Of a stretch of DNA of 48,806 nucleotides, positions 28,546 to 37,020 are shown one piece after another; the stretch's first letter is position 1; the number at the start of each line of letters is the position of its first letter. The notes under the pieces were generated by a model. It worked only from the letters and a program-made list of their open reading frames with translations, had not been told where the DNA came from and ran no database searches. The DNA comes from Sinorhizobium americanum (GTDB taxonomy: Bacteria > Pseudomonadota > Alphaproteobacteria > Rhizobiales > Rhizobiaceae), in contig NZ_LNQC01000033.1 of the NCBI RefSeq assembly GCF_001651855.1, positions 1 to 48,806 of the forward strand, read 5' to 3'. Made by a program: the position numbers and the translations under genes.

Positions 28546-29145
28546 ATGACGAACACGCCGCAACCACCGGGGAAGGAACGCGCCAACGGCGTCATCGTCG
28601 GCGCTTGTCTCGCCTTCGTCGCGGGCATGGTCGGCATGGCCTATGCGGCCGTGCCGCTCTACGACATGTTCTGCAGGGTGACGGGCTATAACGGCACGAC
28701 ACAGCGCGTCGAGCAGGCGTCCGACGTCATTCTCGACGAGACGGTCAAGGTGACCTTCGACGCCAATGTCGGGCCCGGTCTGCCATGGGACTTCAAGCCG
28801 GTTCAGCGGGACATCGACGTCAGGATCGGTGAGACGGTGCAGGTGATGTACCGCGCGAAGAATCTTTCGTCGAAGCCGACGACCGGCCAGGCGACGTTCA
28901 ATGTGACGCCGATGGCGGCGGGCGCCTATTTCAACAAGGTGCAATGCTTCTGCTTCACCGAAACGACGCTCAAGCCCGGCGAGGAAATGGAGATGCCCGT
29001 CGTCTTCTTCGTCGATCCGGAGATCGTCAAGCCGGTCGAGACCAAGGACATCAAGACATTGACGCTGTCCTACACCTTCTACCCGCGCGAGCCGTCGAAG
29101 CCCGTCGCCGCGGTAAAGGACGGGGAAACTGAGAACAGACTTTGA
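28546..29145 (+). CDS. ctaG: Cytochrome c oxidase assembly protein CtaG (Cox11 family)
   Basis: A 199-residue membrane-anchored copper chaperone that inserts CuB into subunit I. One N-terminal transmembrane helix ([30 protein letters not shown]) is followed by a periplasmic immunoglobulin-like domain. The copper motif is CFCFTE in [24 protein letters not shown], with the third Cys near the helix ([11 protein letters not shown]). ATG at 28546 is preferred over ATG at 28540 because GAAGG lies about eight bases upstream. It is 62 bases before ctaE; a short inverted repeat CGTCCG/CGGACG lies between them. Confidence 0.96.
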   Translation: MTNTPQPPGKERANGVIVGACLAFVAGMVGMAYAAVPLYDMFCRVTGYNGTTQRVEQASDVILDETVKVTFDANVGPGLPWDFKPVQRDIDVRIGETVQVMYRAKNLSSKPTTGQATFNVTPMAAGAYFNKVQCFCFTETTLKPGEEMEMPVVFFVDPEIVKPVETKDIKTLTLSYTFYPREPSKPVAAVKDGETENRL

Positions 29146-29207
29146 CAGGACGTCCGTTTCGGCTATGCCGGACGGGCGACAAGAGAGGACTATCGGGGAT
29201 TACTGAC

Positions 29208-30086
29208 ATGGCCGGAGCGCATCAGAAGAATCACGACTACCACATCATCGATCCGAGCCCGTGGCCTTTGCTCGCCTCCATCGGCGCCTTCGTCATGGCC
29301 TTCGGCGGCGTCGGTCTCATGCGCTATGCCGCCGGCGGCTCGTTCAAGCTGTTCGGCCTGGAACTTGCCAATCCGTGGCTTTTCCTGATCGGCCTGGCGA
29401 TCGTCCTCTACACGATGTTCGGCTGGTGGTCGGACACGATCAAGGAAGGCCGCGAGGGTCATCACACCCGCGTCGTGTCGCTGCACCTGCGCTACGGTAT
29501 GATCATGTTCATCGCCTCCGAGGTGATGTTCTTCGCCGCCTGGTTCTGGGCCTTCTTCGATGCCAGCCTGTTCGCCGGCGAGCCCATTCAGGCCGCTCGC
29601 GCCGCCTATACCGGCGGCGTCTGGCCGCCGAAGGGCATCGAGGTCCTCGATCCCTGGCACTTGCCGCTCTACAACACGGTCATCCTGCTGCTCTCCGGCA
29701 CGACCGTCACCTGGGCGCACCACGCGCTGCTGCACGACGACCGCAAGGGCCTCATCTATGGCCTGACGCTCACCGTGCTGCTCGGCGTCCTGTTCTCCTT
29801 CGTCCAGGGCTATGAGTACGCGCACGCGCCGTTCGCCTTCCGCGATTCGATCTATGGCGCCACCTTCTTCATGGCGACCGGATTCCACGGCTTCCACGTT
29901 CTCGTCGGCACCATCTTCCTGCTGGTCTGCCTGTTCCGGGCGCTCGGTGGCGGCTTCAGCCAGCAGCATCATTTCGGCTTCGAAGCGGCCGCCTGGTACT
30001 GGCACTTCGTTGACGTGGTCTGGCTGTTCCTGTTCTTCTCCATCTATATCTGGGGCGGATGGGGCGCACCAATCGCTCACGGCTAA
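29208..30086 (+). CDS. ctaE: Cytochrome c oxidase subunit III
   Basis: A 292-residue seven-helix subunit III. Characteristic segments are [20 protein letters not shown] at the N-terminus, [21 protein letters not shown] (the conserved Glu in helix III), [26 protein letters not shown], and the C-terminal [21 protein letters not shown]. The subunit stabilises subunit I and supports long-term turnover. The ATG at 29208 gives the conserved N-terminus. A strong hairpin follows 20 bases after its stop. Confidence 0.97.
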   Translation: MAGAHQKNHDYHIIDPSPWPLLASIGAFVMAFGGVGLMRYAAGGSFKLFGLELANPWLFLIGLAIVLYTMFGWWSDTIKEGREGHHTRVVSLHLRYGMIMFIASEVMFFAAWFWAFFDASLFAGEPIQAARAAYTGGVWPPKGIEVLDPWHLPLYNTVILLLSGTTVTWAHHALLHDDRKGLIYGLTLTVLLGVLFSFVQGYEYAHAPFAFRDSIYGATFFMATGFHGFHVLVGTIFLLVCLFRALGGGFSQQHHFGFEAAAWYWHFVDVVWLFLFFSIYIWGGWGAPIAHG

Positions 30087-30105
30087 GACCGGGGCGGAAG
30101 ACAAG

Positions 30106-30131
30106 GGGCGGCTGCGGCGATGCAGCCGCCC
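30106..30131 (+). terminator. Hairpin after ctaE, probable terminator or attenuator
   Basis: A perfect 10-bp G/C-rich stem, GGGCGGCTGC-ggcgat-GCAGCCGCCC, is followed by TATTCGTTT. It lies 20 bases after the ctaE stop and would end most transcripts of the oxidase operon. It covers an ATG at 30120, which argues that the next gene starts at 30159 instead. Confidence 0.65.
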
Positions 30132-30158
30132 TATTCGTTTGCGAACAATGGTTGGGCG

Positions 30159-30650
30159 ATGACGTACGCGTATCTGTGGCTGCTGGCTGCAGCTGTTTTC
30201 GTGACGGCCCCTGTCTCAGCCGCCGAAACTGCGGACAAGGTGGTCGTCTACAAGGAACGACGCGTGCTGCAATTGTTTGCCGGCGAGCGCCTCCTGCGCG
30301 AATATCCGGTGGCGCTTGGCGGTAATCCTTTGGGCGACAAGGTGCAGGAAGGCGATCGGCGCACGCCGGAAGGGCGCTACATTCTCGACTGGCGCAACGA
30401 CGCGAGCAGCTTCTACCGTTCCATCCACATCTCCTATCCGGCGCCCGAGGATGTCGAGGCCGCGGCTTCCAAGGGCGTCGATCCCGGCGGCATGATCATG
30501 ATCCATGGCCAGCCCAGCTATTTAGGCTGGCTGGCCTTTTTGACGCAGATGTTCGATTGGACGGATGGCTGCATTGCCGTTACCAATGCCGAGATGGACG
30601 AAATCTGGGACATGGTTCCGAACAACACGGCGATCGAGATCAATCCATGA
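30159..30650 (+). CDS. Exported L,D-transpeptidase (YkuD domain)
   Basis: A 163-residue periplasmic protein. The signal peptide (MTYAYLWLLAAAVFVTAPVSA) ends near VSA-A. The YkuD domain has the substrate region VALGGNPLGDKVQEGDRRTPEG, the conserved MIMIHGQ, and the catalytic DWTDGCIAVTNAEMDEIW with the nucleophilic Cys. Such enzymes make 3-3 peptidoglycan crosslinks or attach lipoproteins, and some are endopeptidases. Its location after ctaE and before DUF983/SURF1 is unusual for a cell-wall enzyme. The next gene starts in its stop codon (ATGA), so they are translationally coupled. Confidence 0.87.
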   Translation: MTYAYLWLLAAAVFVTAPVSAAETADKVVVYKERRVLQLFAGERLLREYPVALGGNPLGDKVQEGDRRTPEGRYILDWRNDASSFYRSIHISYPAPEDVEAAASKGVDPGGMIMIHGQPSYLGWLAFLTQMFDWTDGCIAVTNAEMDEIWDMVPNNTAIEINP

Positions 30651-31039
30651 ACGACGACAAAGCGCTGTACCCGCCGGTTGACTCCGTCATGACAGGCGTC
30701 AAGGGGCTTTGCCCGCGCTGCGGTCAGGGCCGCCTGTTCGACGGCTTTCTGAAGGTTCGACTGGCCTGTGAGAGCTGCGAGCTCGATTATCGATTTGCCG
30801 ATTCCGGCGACGGGCCCGTCGTTTTCGTCATCCTGATCGTCGGCTTCATCGTGCTTGGGGCGGCGCTCTGGATGGAAGTCAATGTCAGCCCGCCGCTATG
30901 GCTGCACTTCCTCCTGTGGATACCCCTGGCAACGGTTTTCAGCCTTGCGCTGACGAGGATCTTGAAGGGCGTGCTGATCAATCTCCAGTATCGCAACAAT
31001 GCACATCCGGGTGAAATCGACCGTGGCCGAGATGCATAG
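30647..31039 (+). CDS. DUF983 membrane protein with zinc ribbon
   Basis: A 130-residue protein. The N-terminal zinc ribbon has CPRCGQGRLFDGFLKVRLACESCELDY (two C-x2-C pairs). Two transmembrane helices follow (VVFVILIVGFIVLGAALWMEV and PPLWLHFLLWIPLATVFSLAL). DUF983 genes commonly sit beside surf1 in alphaproteobacteria, which suggests a role in oxidase assembly, but no biochemical function is established. The ATG overlaps the transpeptidase stop (ATGA), and its end overlaps surf1 by 8 bases. Confidence 0.88.
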   Translation: MNDDKALYPPVDSVMTGVKGLCPRCGQGRLFDGFLKVRLACESCELDYRFADSGDGPVVFVILIVGFIVLGAALWMEVNVSPPLWLHFLLWIPLATVFSLALTRILKGVLINLQYRNNAHPGEIDRGRDA

Positions 31040-31784
31040 GCCGGCCTCACGCGGCCGCCTCGGCCGGATTGGCGGTATCGTTCTCATTGCGATCGCCTTG
31101 GCTGTGCTCGTCTCGCTTGGTACATGGCAGCTGGAGCGGCTGCACTGGAAGGAGGCGCTGATCGCGGCGATCGCCGAGCGCCGTTCGGCGCTGCCGGCGA
31201 CACTCGGAGAGATTGAGGCTCAGGCTGCGGCCGGCCAGGACATCGACTATCGAACCATCAGCGTGTCCGGCACCTACGATCACCGCAAGGAGCGGCATTT
31301 CTTTGCCACTCACGATGGTCGCACCGGTTACTATGTCTTCACGCCCCTGATGCTCGCGGACGGTCGCGCTCTTTTCGTCAACCGCGGCTTCGTGCCCTTC
31401 GAGAACAAGGACGCTACGACACGGGCCGAGGGGCAGGTTGGCGGCAACGTGACCGTCAACGGTCTGGCGCGGCCGCGGCTTTCCGAGAAGCCTTCGTCGC
31501 TGGTGCCGGACAACGACATCGCCAAGAATATCTTCTACTGGAAGGATCTCGACGCGATGGCGCGCACAGCCGGCATCGCCTCAGATCGCGTCGTTCCCTT
31601 CTTCGTCGACGCGGATGGGGCGAAAAACCCGGGCGGCCTGCCGATCGGTGGCGTGACGCAGTTCGACCTGCCGAACAACCATCTTCAATATGCGCTCACC
31701 TGGTACGGTCTTGCGGGGGCGCTGGTCGTGGTGAGCGGGGCTTACCTTTATCGCCAGCGACGCAGAGATCATTCCGGCGAATGA
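31032..31784 (+). CDS. SURF1 family oxidase assembly protein
   Basis: A 250-residue SURF1 protein, which helps put heme a into cytochrome c oxidase. There are two transmembrane helices, one near each end (GGIVLIAIALAVLVSLGTWQLERL and HLQYALTWYGLAGALVVVSGAYLY), with a periplasmic domain between. Family signatures include LGTWQLERLHWKE, GYYVFTPLMLADGRALFVNRGFVP, and the C-terminal NNHLQYALTWYGLA. ATG at 31032 is chosen; in-frame GTG codons lie upstream inside DUF983. Downstream DUF1304 begins 13 bases later. Confidence 0.92.
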   Translation: MHRPASRGRLGRIGGIVLIAIALAVLVSLGTWQLERLHWKEALIAAIAERRSALPATLGEIEAQAAAGQDIDYRTISVSGTYDHRKERHFFATHDGRTGYYVFTPLMLADGRALFVNRGFVPFENKDATTRAEGQVGGNVTVNGLARPRLSEKPSSLVPDNDIAKNIFYWKDLDAMARTAGIASDRVVPFFVDADGAKNPGGLPIGGVTQFDLPNNHLQYALTWYGLAGALVVVSGAYLYRQRRRDHSGE

Positions 31785-31797
31785 AACGGGGAAACGA

Positions 31798-32163
31798 ATG
31801 GCTCTTCTCGCCGCCATACTGATTGCGCTCACCGCATTGCTGCATGTTGGCTTCCTGGTGCTCGAAATGTTTTTATGGACGAAGCCGTCGGGGCGGGCGG
31901 TCTTCCATATGACGGCAGAGCGGGCCGAGACAACGCGGGTGCTGGCAGCCAACCAGGGGCTCTACAACGGCTTCCTGGCCGCAGGTCTCCTCTGGTCGCT
32001 GCTCCAGCCCGAACCGGACTTTGCGTTTGAGGTGAAGGTGTTCTTTCTTGTGTGCGTGATCGTTGCCGCTATATATGGCGCATGGTCGGTCAAGCCCCGC
32101 ATCCTTCTCGTGCAGGGCGGCCCGGCCATGCTCGCGCTCCTGTTCGTTCTACTGGCGTCCTGA
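31798..32163 (+). CDS. DUF1304 small membrane protein
   Basis: A 121-residue protein with four predicted transmembrane helices. It has the DUF1304 pattern: LHVGFLVLEMFLWTKPSGRAVFH, then ANQGLYNGFLAAGLLW, and a final VQGGPAMLALLFVLLAS. The family is widespread and uncharacterised. It lies between surf1 and ispH, ending 3 bases before the ispH ATG, so it is likely part of the same transcript by tight spacing rather than by function. Confidence 0.88.
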   Translation: MALLAAILIALTALLHVGFLVLEMFLWTKPSGRAVFHMTAERAETTRVLAANQGLYNGFLAAGLLWSLLQPEPDFAFEVKVFFLVCVIVAAIYGAWSVKPRILLVQGGPAMLALLFVLLAS

Positions 32164-32166
32164 TTC

Positions 32167-33177
32167 ATGGCCTCATCCACGGCGGCAAAATCCCAGATCA
32201 CCATACGTCTTTGCGGACCGCGCGGCTTCTGCGCCGGCGTCGACAGGGCGATCCAGATCGTCGTACTGGCACTCAAGGAGTTCGGTGCTCCGGTCTATGT
32301 CCGCCACGAGATCGTGCATAACCGCTATGTCGTCGAAGGGCTGGAGGCCAAGGGCGCGATCTTCGTCGAGGAGCTCGGCGAAATTCCGCCGGAGCATCGC
32401 AAGCAGCCTGTGGTCTTCTCCGCCCATGGTGTGCCGAAATCGGTGCCCGCCGATGCCGATCAACGCAACCTCTTCTATCTCGACGCCACGTGTCCGCTGG
32501 TCTCGAAAGTGCACAAGCAGGCGATGCGACATCATCGGCTGGGGCGGCACGTGGTGCTGATCGGCCATGCCGGACATCCGGAGGTCATCGGCACGATGGG
32601 GCAATTGCCGGAAGGGTCCGTCTCGCTCATAGAGACGGTGGAGGACGCGGATTTATATGTGCCGCCCGATCCCGACAATCTCGGCTACGTGACGCAGACG
32701 ACGCTGTCCGTCGACGACACCGCGGGTGTCATCAAGCGCTTGCACGAGCGCTTCCCAAACTTGACGGCACCAGCTGCCGATTCGATCTGCTACGCTACGA
32801 CCAACCGGCAGGAGGCGGTCAAACAGGCGGCCCCCGGCTGCGATCTGTTCCTGATCGTCGGCGCCCCCAACTCGTCCAATTCCAAGCGGCTTGTCGAAGT
32901 GGCGCTCAGGGCAGGGGCGAAGAAATCCGTGCTTGTCCAGCGTGCCTCGGAGATCGACTGGGAAGCGATCGGCGACATCTCAACCGTAGGCCTCTCGGCC
33001 GGCGCCTCGGCGCCGGAGGTGATCGTCAACGAGATCATCGAGGCGTTCCGCGAGCGCTATGACGCGACGGTCGAGCTTGCCGACACGGTGGAGGAAAACG
33101 AGAACTTCCTCGTCAATCGCGAACTCCGCCATGTCGAGTTGACCGCCGCCGACATGGCCTTCGTCAATGGAGAATAG
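32167..33177 (+). CDS. ispH: 4-hydroxy-3-methylbut-2-enyl diphosphate reductase
   Basis: A 336-residue [4Fe-4S] enzyme, the last step of the MEP pathway, which reduces HMBPP to IPP and DMAPP. The three cluster cysteines are visible: Cys22 in GFCAGVDRA, one in [14 protein letters not shown], and one in [10 protein letters not shown]. The substrate-binding motifs [17 protein letters not shown] and PNSSNSKRL are present. It is oxygen-sensitive and needs ferredoxin or flavodoxin. It begins 3 bases after DUF1304 and precedes thrB by 60 bases. dxs, the first step of the same pathway, is at the left end of the window. Confidence 0.97.
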   Translation: MASSTAAKSQITIRLCGPRGFCAGVDRAIQIVVLALKEFGAPVYVRHEIVHNRYVVEGLEAKGAIFVEELGEIPPEHRKQPVVFSAHGVPKSVPADADQRNLFYLDATCPLVSKVHKQAMRHHRLGRHVVLIGHAGHPEVIGTMGQLPEGSVSLIETVEDADLYVPPDPDNLGYVTQTTLSVDDTAGVIKRLHERFPNLTAPAADSICYATTNRQEAVKQAAPGCDLFLIVGAPNSSNSKRLVEVALRAGAKKSVLVQRASEIDWEAIGDISTVGLSAGASAPEVIVNEIIEAFRERYDATVELADTVEENENFLVNRELRHVELTAADMAFVNGE

Positions 33178-33237
33178 GCGGGACGATAAAGCTTCCGCTT
33201 CAATCCCCTGGAAATCCTGTTTCCGAAAGTAGCGACC

Positions 33238-34218
33238 TTGGCAGTTTACACCGATATCACGGAAGACGACCTGACCCGCTTTCTGGCCGCCTATGACGTG
33301 GGGGTGCTGACCTCCTACAAGGGTATTGCCGAAGGCGTGGAGAATTCAAACTTCCTTCTCCATACGACCCAGGGCTCCTACATCCTCACGCTCTACGAAA
33401 AGCGGGTGAATGCCGGTGACCTGCCGTTCTTCCTGGGGCTGATGCACCATCTCGCGGAAAGGGGGCTTTCCTGCCCGCTGCCCTTGCCGCGTGCCGATGG
33501 CGAACTGCTTGGCATGCTGTCCGGCCGCCCGGCCGCCGTCATCTCCTTTCTCGAAGGCATGTGGCTGAGGAAGCCCGAGGCGCAGCATTGCCGCGAAGTG
33601 GGCCGGGCGCTGGCATCGATGCACGAAGCGGGCGAGGGCTTTGCCTTGAAACGGGCGAATGCGCTCTCGGTCGGTGGCTGGCGGCCGCTGTGGCGGAATT
33701 CCGAGGAGCGCGCCGATGAAGTGCAAGACGGCTTGAAGGATGAGATCGCGGCGGAACTCGCTTTCCTCGAAGAGCATTGGCCGAGGGAGCTGCCGGATGG
33801 GGTGATCCATGCCGACCTCTTCCCCGACAACGTCTTCTTCCTCGGCGATCGCCTGTCCGGACTGATCGACTTCTATTTCGCCTGCAACGACTTCCTGGCC
33901 TACGACATCGCCGTCTGCCTGAACTCCTGGTGCTTCGAGAAGAACGGGTCCTACAACATCACCAAGGGCATGGCCTTGCTCTCCGGTTACGAAAGCGTGC
34001 GAAAGCTGACGGTAGAGGAGGTGACGGCCCTGCCGTTGCTGGCCCGAGGCTCGGCGCTGCGTTTCTTCCTGACGCGCCTCTACGACTGGCTGATGACGCC
34101 GGCCGGCGCACTCGTGGTCAAGAAGGACCCGCTCGAATATCTGACGAAACTCCGTTTCCACCGCGCCGTCGTCTCGAGCGCCGAATATGGCCTGCGACGC
34201 GGCGAGGCTTTGCAATGA
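33238..34218 (+). CDS. thrB: Homoserine kinase (APH-like ThrB)
   Basis: A 326-residue kinase of the aminoglycoside-phosphotransferase fold, not the GHMP-type ThrB of enterobacteria. It phosphorylates homoserine for threonine synthesis. The start is TTG at 33238; it gives [12 protein letters not shown], the common N-terminus of the family. Motifs are [15 protein letters not shown] (nucleotide loop), the catalytic [13 protein letters not shown] (Brenner motif HxDxxxxN), and [11 protein letters not shown] with the metal Asp. It partners with thrC at 42 kb. Its stop overlaps the rnhA start (ATGA). Confidence 0.95.
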   Translation: MAVYTDITEDDLTRFLAAYDVGVLTSYKGIAEGVENSNFLLHTTQGSYILTLYEKRVNAGDLPFFLGLMHHLAERGLSCPLPLPRADGELLGMLSGRPAAVISFLEGMWLRKPEAQHCREVGRALASMHEAGEGFALKRANALSVGGWRPLWRNSEERADEVQDGLKDEIAAELAFLEEHWPRELPDGVIHADLFPDNVFFLGDRLSGLIDFYFACNDFLAYDIAVCLNSWCFEKNGSYNITKGMALLSGYESVRKLTVEEVTALPLLARGSALRFFLTRLYDWLMTPAGALVVKKDPLEYLTKLRFHRAVVSSAEYGLRRGEALQ

Positions 34219-34676
34219 AGCATGTCGATATCTTTACCGACGGTGCCTGCTCGGGCAATCCCGGGCCGGGCGGCTGGGGAGCGGTGCTGCGCTACGGCGA
34301 AGTGGAAAAGGAGATGTGCGGCGGCGAGGCGGAGACGACCAACAACCGCATGGAACTGACGGCCGCCATCTCGGCACTGAACGCGCTGAAGCAGCCCTGC
34401 GAAGTCGATCTGCACACCGACAGCAAATATGTCATGGATGGCATCTCGAAATGGATCCACGGCTGGAAGCGCAACGGTTGGAAGACCGGCGACAGGAAGC
34501 CGGTGAAGAACGGCGAACTCTGGCAGGCGCTCGACGAGGCACGGGGGCGGCATCAGGTGACCTGGCATTGGGTCAAGGGCCACGCCGGCCATCCGGAAAA
34601 CGAGCGCGCCGACGAGCTGGCGCGCAAGGGAATGGAGCCTTTCAAGAAATCGGGCCGCGGGAACATCGCCCTTTAG
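34215..34676 (+). CDS. rnhA: Ribonuclease HI
   Basis: A 153-residue RNase H1 that cuts the RNA strand of RNA-DNA hybrids, such as R-loops and primers. The catalytic acids are in [17 protein letters not shown] (Asp9), NNRMELTAA (Glu), [12 protein letters not shown] (Asp) and [11 protein letters not shown] (Asp). The basic handle region [14 protein letters not shown] is present. It starts within the thrB stop codon, so it is translationally coupled. It is followed by a GTGA hairpin at 34694. Confidence 0.96.
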   Translation: MKHVDIFTDGACSGNPGPGGWGAVLRYGEVEKEMCGGEAETTNNRMELTAAISALNALKQPCEVDLHTDSKYVMDGISKWIHGWKRNGWKTGDRKPVKNGELWQALDEARGRHQVTWHWVKGHAGHPENERADELARKGMEPFKKSGRGNIAL

Positions 34677-34693
34677 ACTAGAAGCGGCCGAAG

Positions 34694-34713
34694 AACGGGC
34701 CGTGAGGCCCGTT
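34694..34713. terminator. Hairpin between convergent rnhA and peroxiredoxin genes
   Basis: A perfect 8-bp stem, AACGGGCC-gtga-GGCCCGTT, lies in the 56-base gap between the two stop codons. It has no run of T on either side, so its strength as an intrinsic terminator is doubtful. On the plus strand the loop is the same GTGA as in the ctaD-ctaB hairpin. Confidence 0.5.
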
Positions 34714-34732
34714 GCAACGCGCGGCGCAGGAC

Positions 34733-35221
34733 TTAACTCAGTTGCTCCAGCATTGCCGCAGCGCCGGAAACGGTCGCCTGGCCCGGGGCGTCTTCGACGT
34801 TCAGCGTCTTGACCACGCCATCGTCGACGATCATCGAATAGCGCTTCGAGCGGATGCCGAGCGTGCCGGCCGACAGATCGATATCGAGGCCGAGCGCCTT
34901 GGTGAAGGCAGCGTTCCAGTCGGACAGGAAATGGATCTTGCCCATGCCGCCGGACGCCGTTGCCCAGGCGCTCATCACATGCAGGTCATTGACGGCGACG
35001 ACGGCGATATCGTCGACGCCACGTGCGAGGATCGCGTCGCGGTTTTCCAGATAGCCGGGAAGATGATTGAGCGAGCAGGTGGGGGTGAACGCCCCCGGCA
35101 CGGCGAAAAGGACGACCCGCTTGCCCTTGAAGAGCTGGTCGGTAGTGATCTCGACCGGGCCGTCGGCGGTCTTTTCCTTGAAGGTTGCGTTGGGCAGCTT
35201 GTCTCCGACAGCAATGGTCAC
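34733..35221 (-). CDS. Prx5-type peroxiredoxin with a single cysteine
   Basis: A 162-residue thioredoxin-fold peroxidase of the AhpC/Prx5 (hybrid-type) group that reduces hydroperoxides. The peroxidatic motif is PGAFTPTCS with Cys49, and SDWNAAFTKALG and RYSMIVDDGVV are also typical. No other cysteine exists in the protein, so it acts as a 1-Cys enzyme and needs an external thiol such as glutathione or a glutaredoxin. The start is GTG at 35219-35221, with GGAGAG about five bases upstream. It is convergent with rnhA. Confidence 0.92.
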   Translation of the reverse strand: MTIAVGDKLPNATFKEKTADGPVEITTDQLFKGKRVVLFAVPGAFTPTCSLNHLPGYLENRDAILARGVDDIAVVAVNDLHVMSAWATASGGMGKIHFLSDWNAAFTKALGLDIDLSAGTLGIRSKRYSMIVDDGVVKTLNVEDAPGQATVSGAAAMLEQLS

Positions 35222-35293
35222 GGTTCTCTCCTCGATTTCAACTCGCGGTCCGGCAAAGCGCTTGCCGAGCCTGCGAGCGACTATATGAACGCG

Positions 35294-36109
35294 TCAATCA
35301 AAGGCAAGCGTGGTTTCCATGCTGCGATAGCCGGCACGCACGGTAAGCGCGATCGCTTTGCCGCCAATCTTTCGGTCCTTGCCGAAGAGTTTCACGGGAA
35401 TGTCCACACGGCGCTCGTCGCCGGAGAGGTCGCCCACGACCGGTGCCCCGAAGGAGATTCCCGCCGGCCCGGCGAGGAAAATCTCCGGTTTGCCCTCGTT
35501 TCGCGGAAGCCGCAGATCGAGGTGGATGGTGCCGGCTTGCTCGTCGAATGCTGTCTTCGTTACCCTGAAATCCTCGGACGGCGGCTTTGGAAGTGCCGCC
35601 ACGGCCTCGTCGATGCGCGCGCCGTCCAGTGGGTTGTCGAAAACCCCGCCCTTCAGCGTCAGATCCAGTGTGCCCTGAACCGGGATGCAGATGTCTTCGC
35701 AAACACCCAGGAATACGGTAGCCCGGACCGTCAGATCCTTTTCCCCGCTCACCCGTTTCAGCGTGAGCGGGAAGGCAACCGAGCTGTCGTAACCGACATA
35801 GCGTCCCGGTCCCTCGCCGAACGTCTTCGGTGCGGGAAAACGGATCGCCTCCAGAGCGACGCCGCCGGCGGGATCGAGCGTGATCTGTGGCGGTATTCCA
35901 CTCGCCCCTGGGTCGCGCCAGTACGTCTTCCAACCGGACTCGAGCTTGATTTCGAGCACCGCTGGAATGGAGCCATCCGGTTTTGGCGGCGAGGCGACGA
36001 GGCGGATCGCCCCACCAGGGGAGGTCAACCAGTCGCTGGTGGCGGCGGCGGATTGGCTCGGCAAAAAAAGAGCAACGAGTAGGCTTGCCTTCGCGAGGCA
36101 CTGAGCCAT
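35294..36109 (-). CDS. Stand-alone DsbD N-terminal-domain-like periplasmic protein
   Basis: A 271-residue exported protein. The signal peptide MAQCLAKASLLVALFLPSQSAAA begins at the ATG at 36107-36109, which has AGGA seven bases upstream; an ATG nine codons earlier is possible. The mature part resembles the DsbD alpha domain: GWKTYWRDPGASGIPPQ, YDSSVAFPLTL, and the redox pair in LGVCEDICIPV. Full DsbD carries an eight-helix membrane domain and a thioredoxin domain, both absent here. It may take electrons from a separate CcdA-type partner. It is upstream of the peroxiredoxin on the same strand. Confidence 0.85.
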   Translation of the reverse strand: MAQCLAKASLLVALFLPSQSAAATSDWLTSPGGAIRLVASPPKPDGSIPAVLEIKLESGWKTYWRDPGASGIPPQITLDPAGGVALEAIRFPAPKTFGEGPGRYVGYDSSVAFPLTLKRVSGEKDLTVRATVFLGVCEDICIPVQGTLDLTLKGGVFDNPLDGARIDEAVAALPKPPSEDFRVTKTAFDEQAGTIHLDLRLPRNEGKPEIFLAGPAGISFGAPVVGDLSGDERRVDIPVKLFGKDRKIGGKAIALTVRAGYRSMETTLAFD

Positions 36110-36381
36110 CTTCTTCCTGGTCCGGCGTCTGGTCATGACCTAGCACTAGCGCGTTTCAGCATCAGTCTCCAGCCGCCGCGCGTGGCCGCCGATCATATCT
36201 GCTTGATCGACGATGCCGGGTGAATGGCTCCGCCCGAATTGGGCTCCAACTATAGAATTCGCTTATCTTTTGATCGTTGGAGCTCGAGGTGGACGCGAAG
36301 GAGCGTCGTGCGTGCAAATTTCCGCCTGCGCCACGTAGAGGCGCTTTTCATTTCGTGCCGAATTGGTAGGCTGTCTTCATT

Positions 36382-36987
36382 ATGGCAACAAGCGTGCAGC
36401 CAAAGATACGCGAACGGGGTTTCCTTGACGGTCAGTTCCTGATCGCCATGCCCAGCATGTTCGACGCCAATTTTGCCCGCACGGTGATCTTCGTCTGCGC
36501 CCATTCGGAAGACGGCGCAATGGGTTTCGTGTTGAACCGGCCCCAGCGGCTGACCTTCCCGGACGTGCTCCTGCACCTGCAACTGCTCGACCCGGACGAG
36601 GCGATCCGGCTGCCTTCGACGGCGCGTGAGTTCCAGATCCAGGCTGGCGGGCCTGTCGAGACCGGCCGTGGCTTCGTCCTGCATTCGGACGATTACCTGA
36701 GCGATTCGAGTATTCCGGTCAGCGACGATATCTGCCTGACCGCGACGCTCGACATCGTCAAGGCCATTTCGCGCGGTGAGGGGCCCGTCAAGGCCACCAT
36801 GCTGCTCGGCTATGCCGGCTGGGGACCGGGGCAGCTCGAAAGCGAAATCGTCAACAACGGCTGGCTGACATGCCCCGCACGCGAAGAGCTGATCTTCAGC
36901 CGTGACCTCGACGAGAAATACGACCAGGCGCTTGCGTTGATCGGCGTTTCTTCGGCGATGCTTTCCCCCGACGCCGGCCACGCCTGA
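36382..36987 (+). CDS. YqgE/AlgH family protein
   Basis: A 201-residue UPF0301/DUF179 protein. It matches the family at the N-terminus ([41 protein letters not shown]; key core MPSM...F..TVI..C.H...GA.G...N), the middle [15 protein letters not shown], and [14 protein letters not shown]. The structure is known but the function is not; in pseudomonads AlgH affects alginate and other regulation. The gap upstream holds the inverted repeat GCTCCAAC/GTTGGAGC (36243-36283). It is convergent with the GGDEF-EAL gene, 33 bases apart. Confidence 0.92.
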   Translation: MATSVQPKIRERGFLDGQFLIAMPSMFDANFARTVIFVCAHSEDGAMGFVLNRPQRLTFPDVLLHLQLLDPDEAIRLPSTAREFQIQAGGPVETGRGFVLHSDDYLSDSSIPVSDDICLTATLDIVKAISRGEGPVKATMLLGYAGWGPGQLESEIVNNGWLTCPAREELIFSRDLDEKYDQALALIGVSSAMLSPDAGHA

Positions 36988-37020
36988 TCGAAGGCTCGGT
37001 TTCTCGATTCTATTCTCCGT

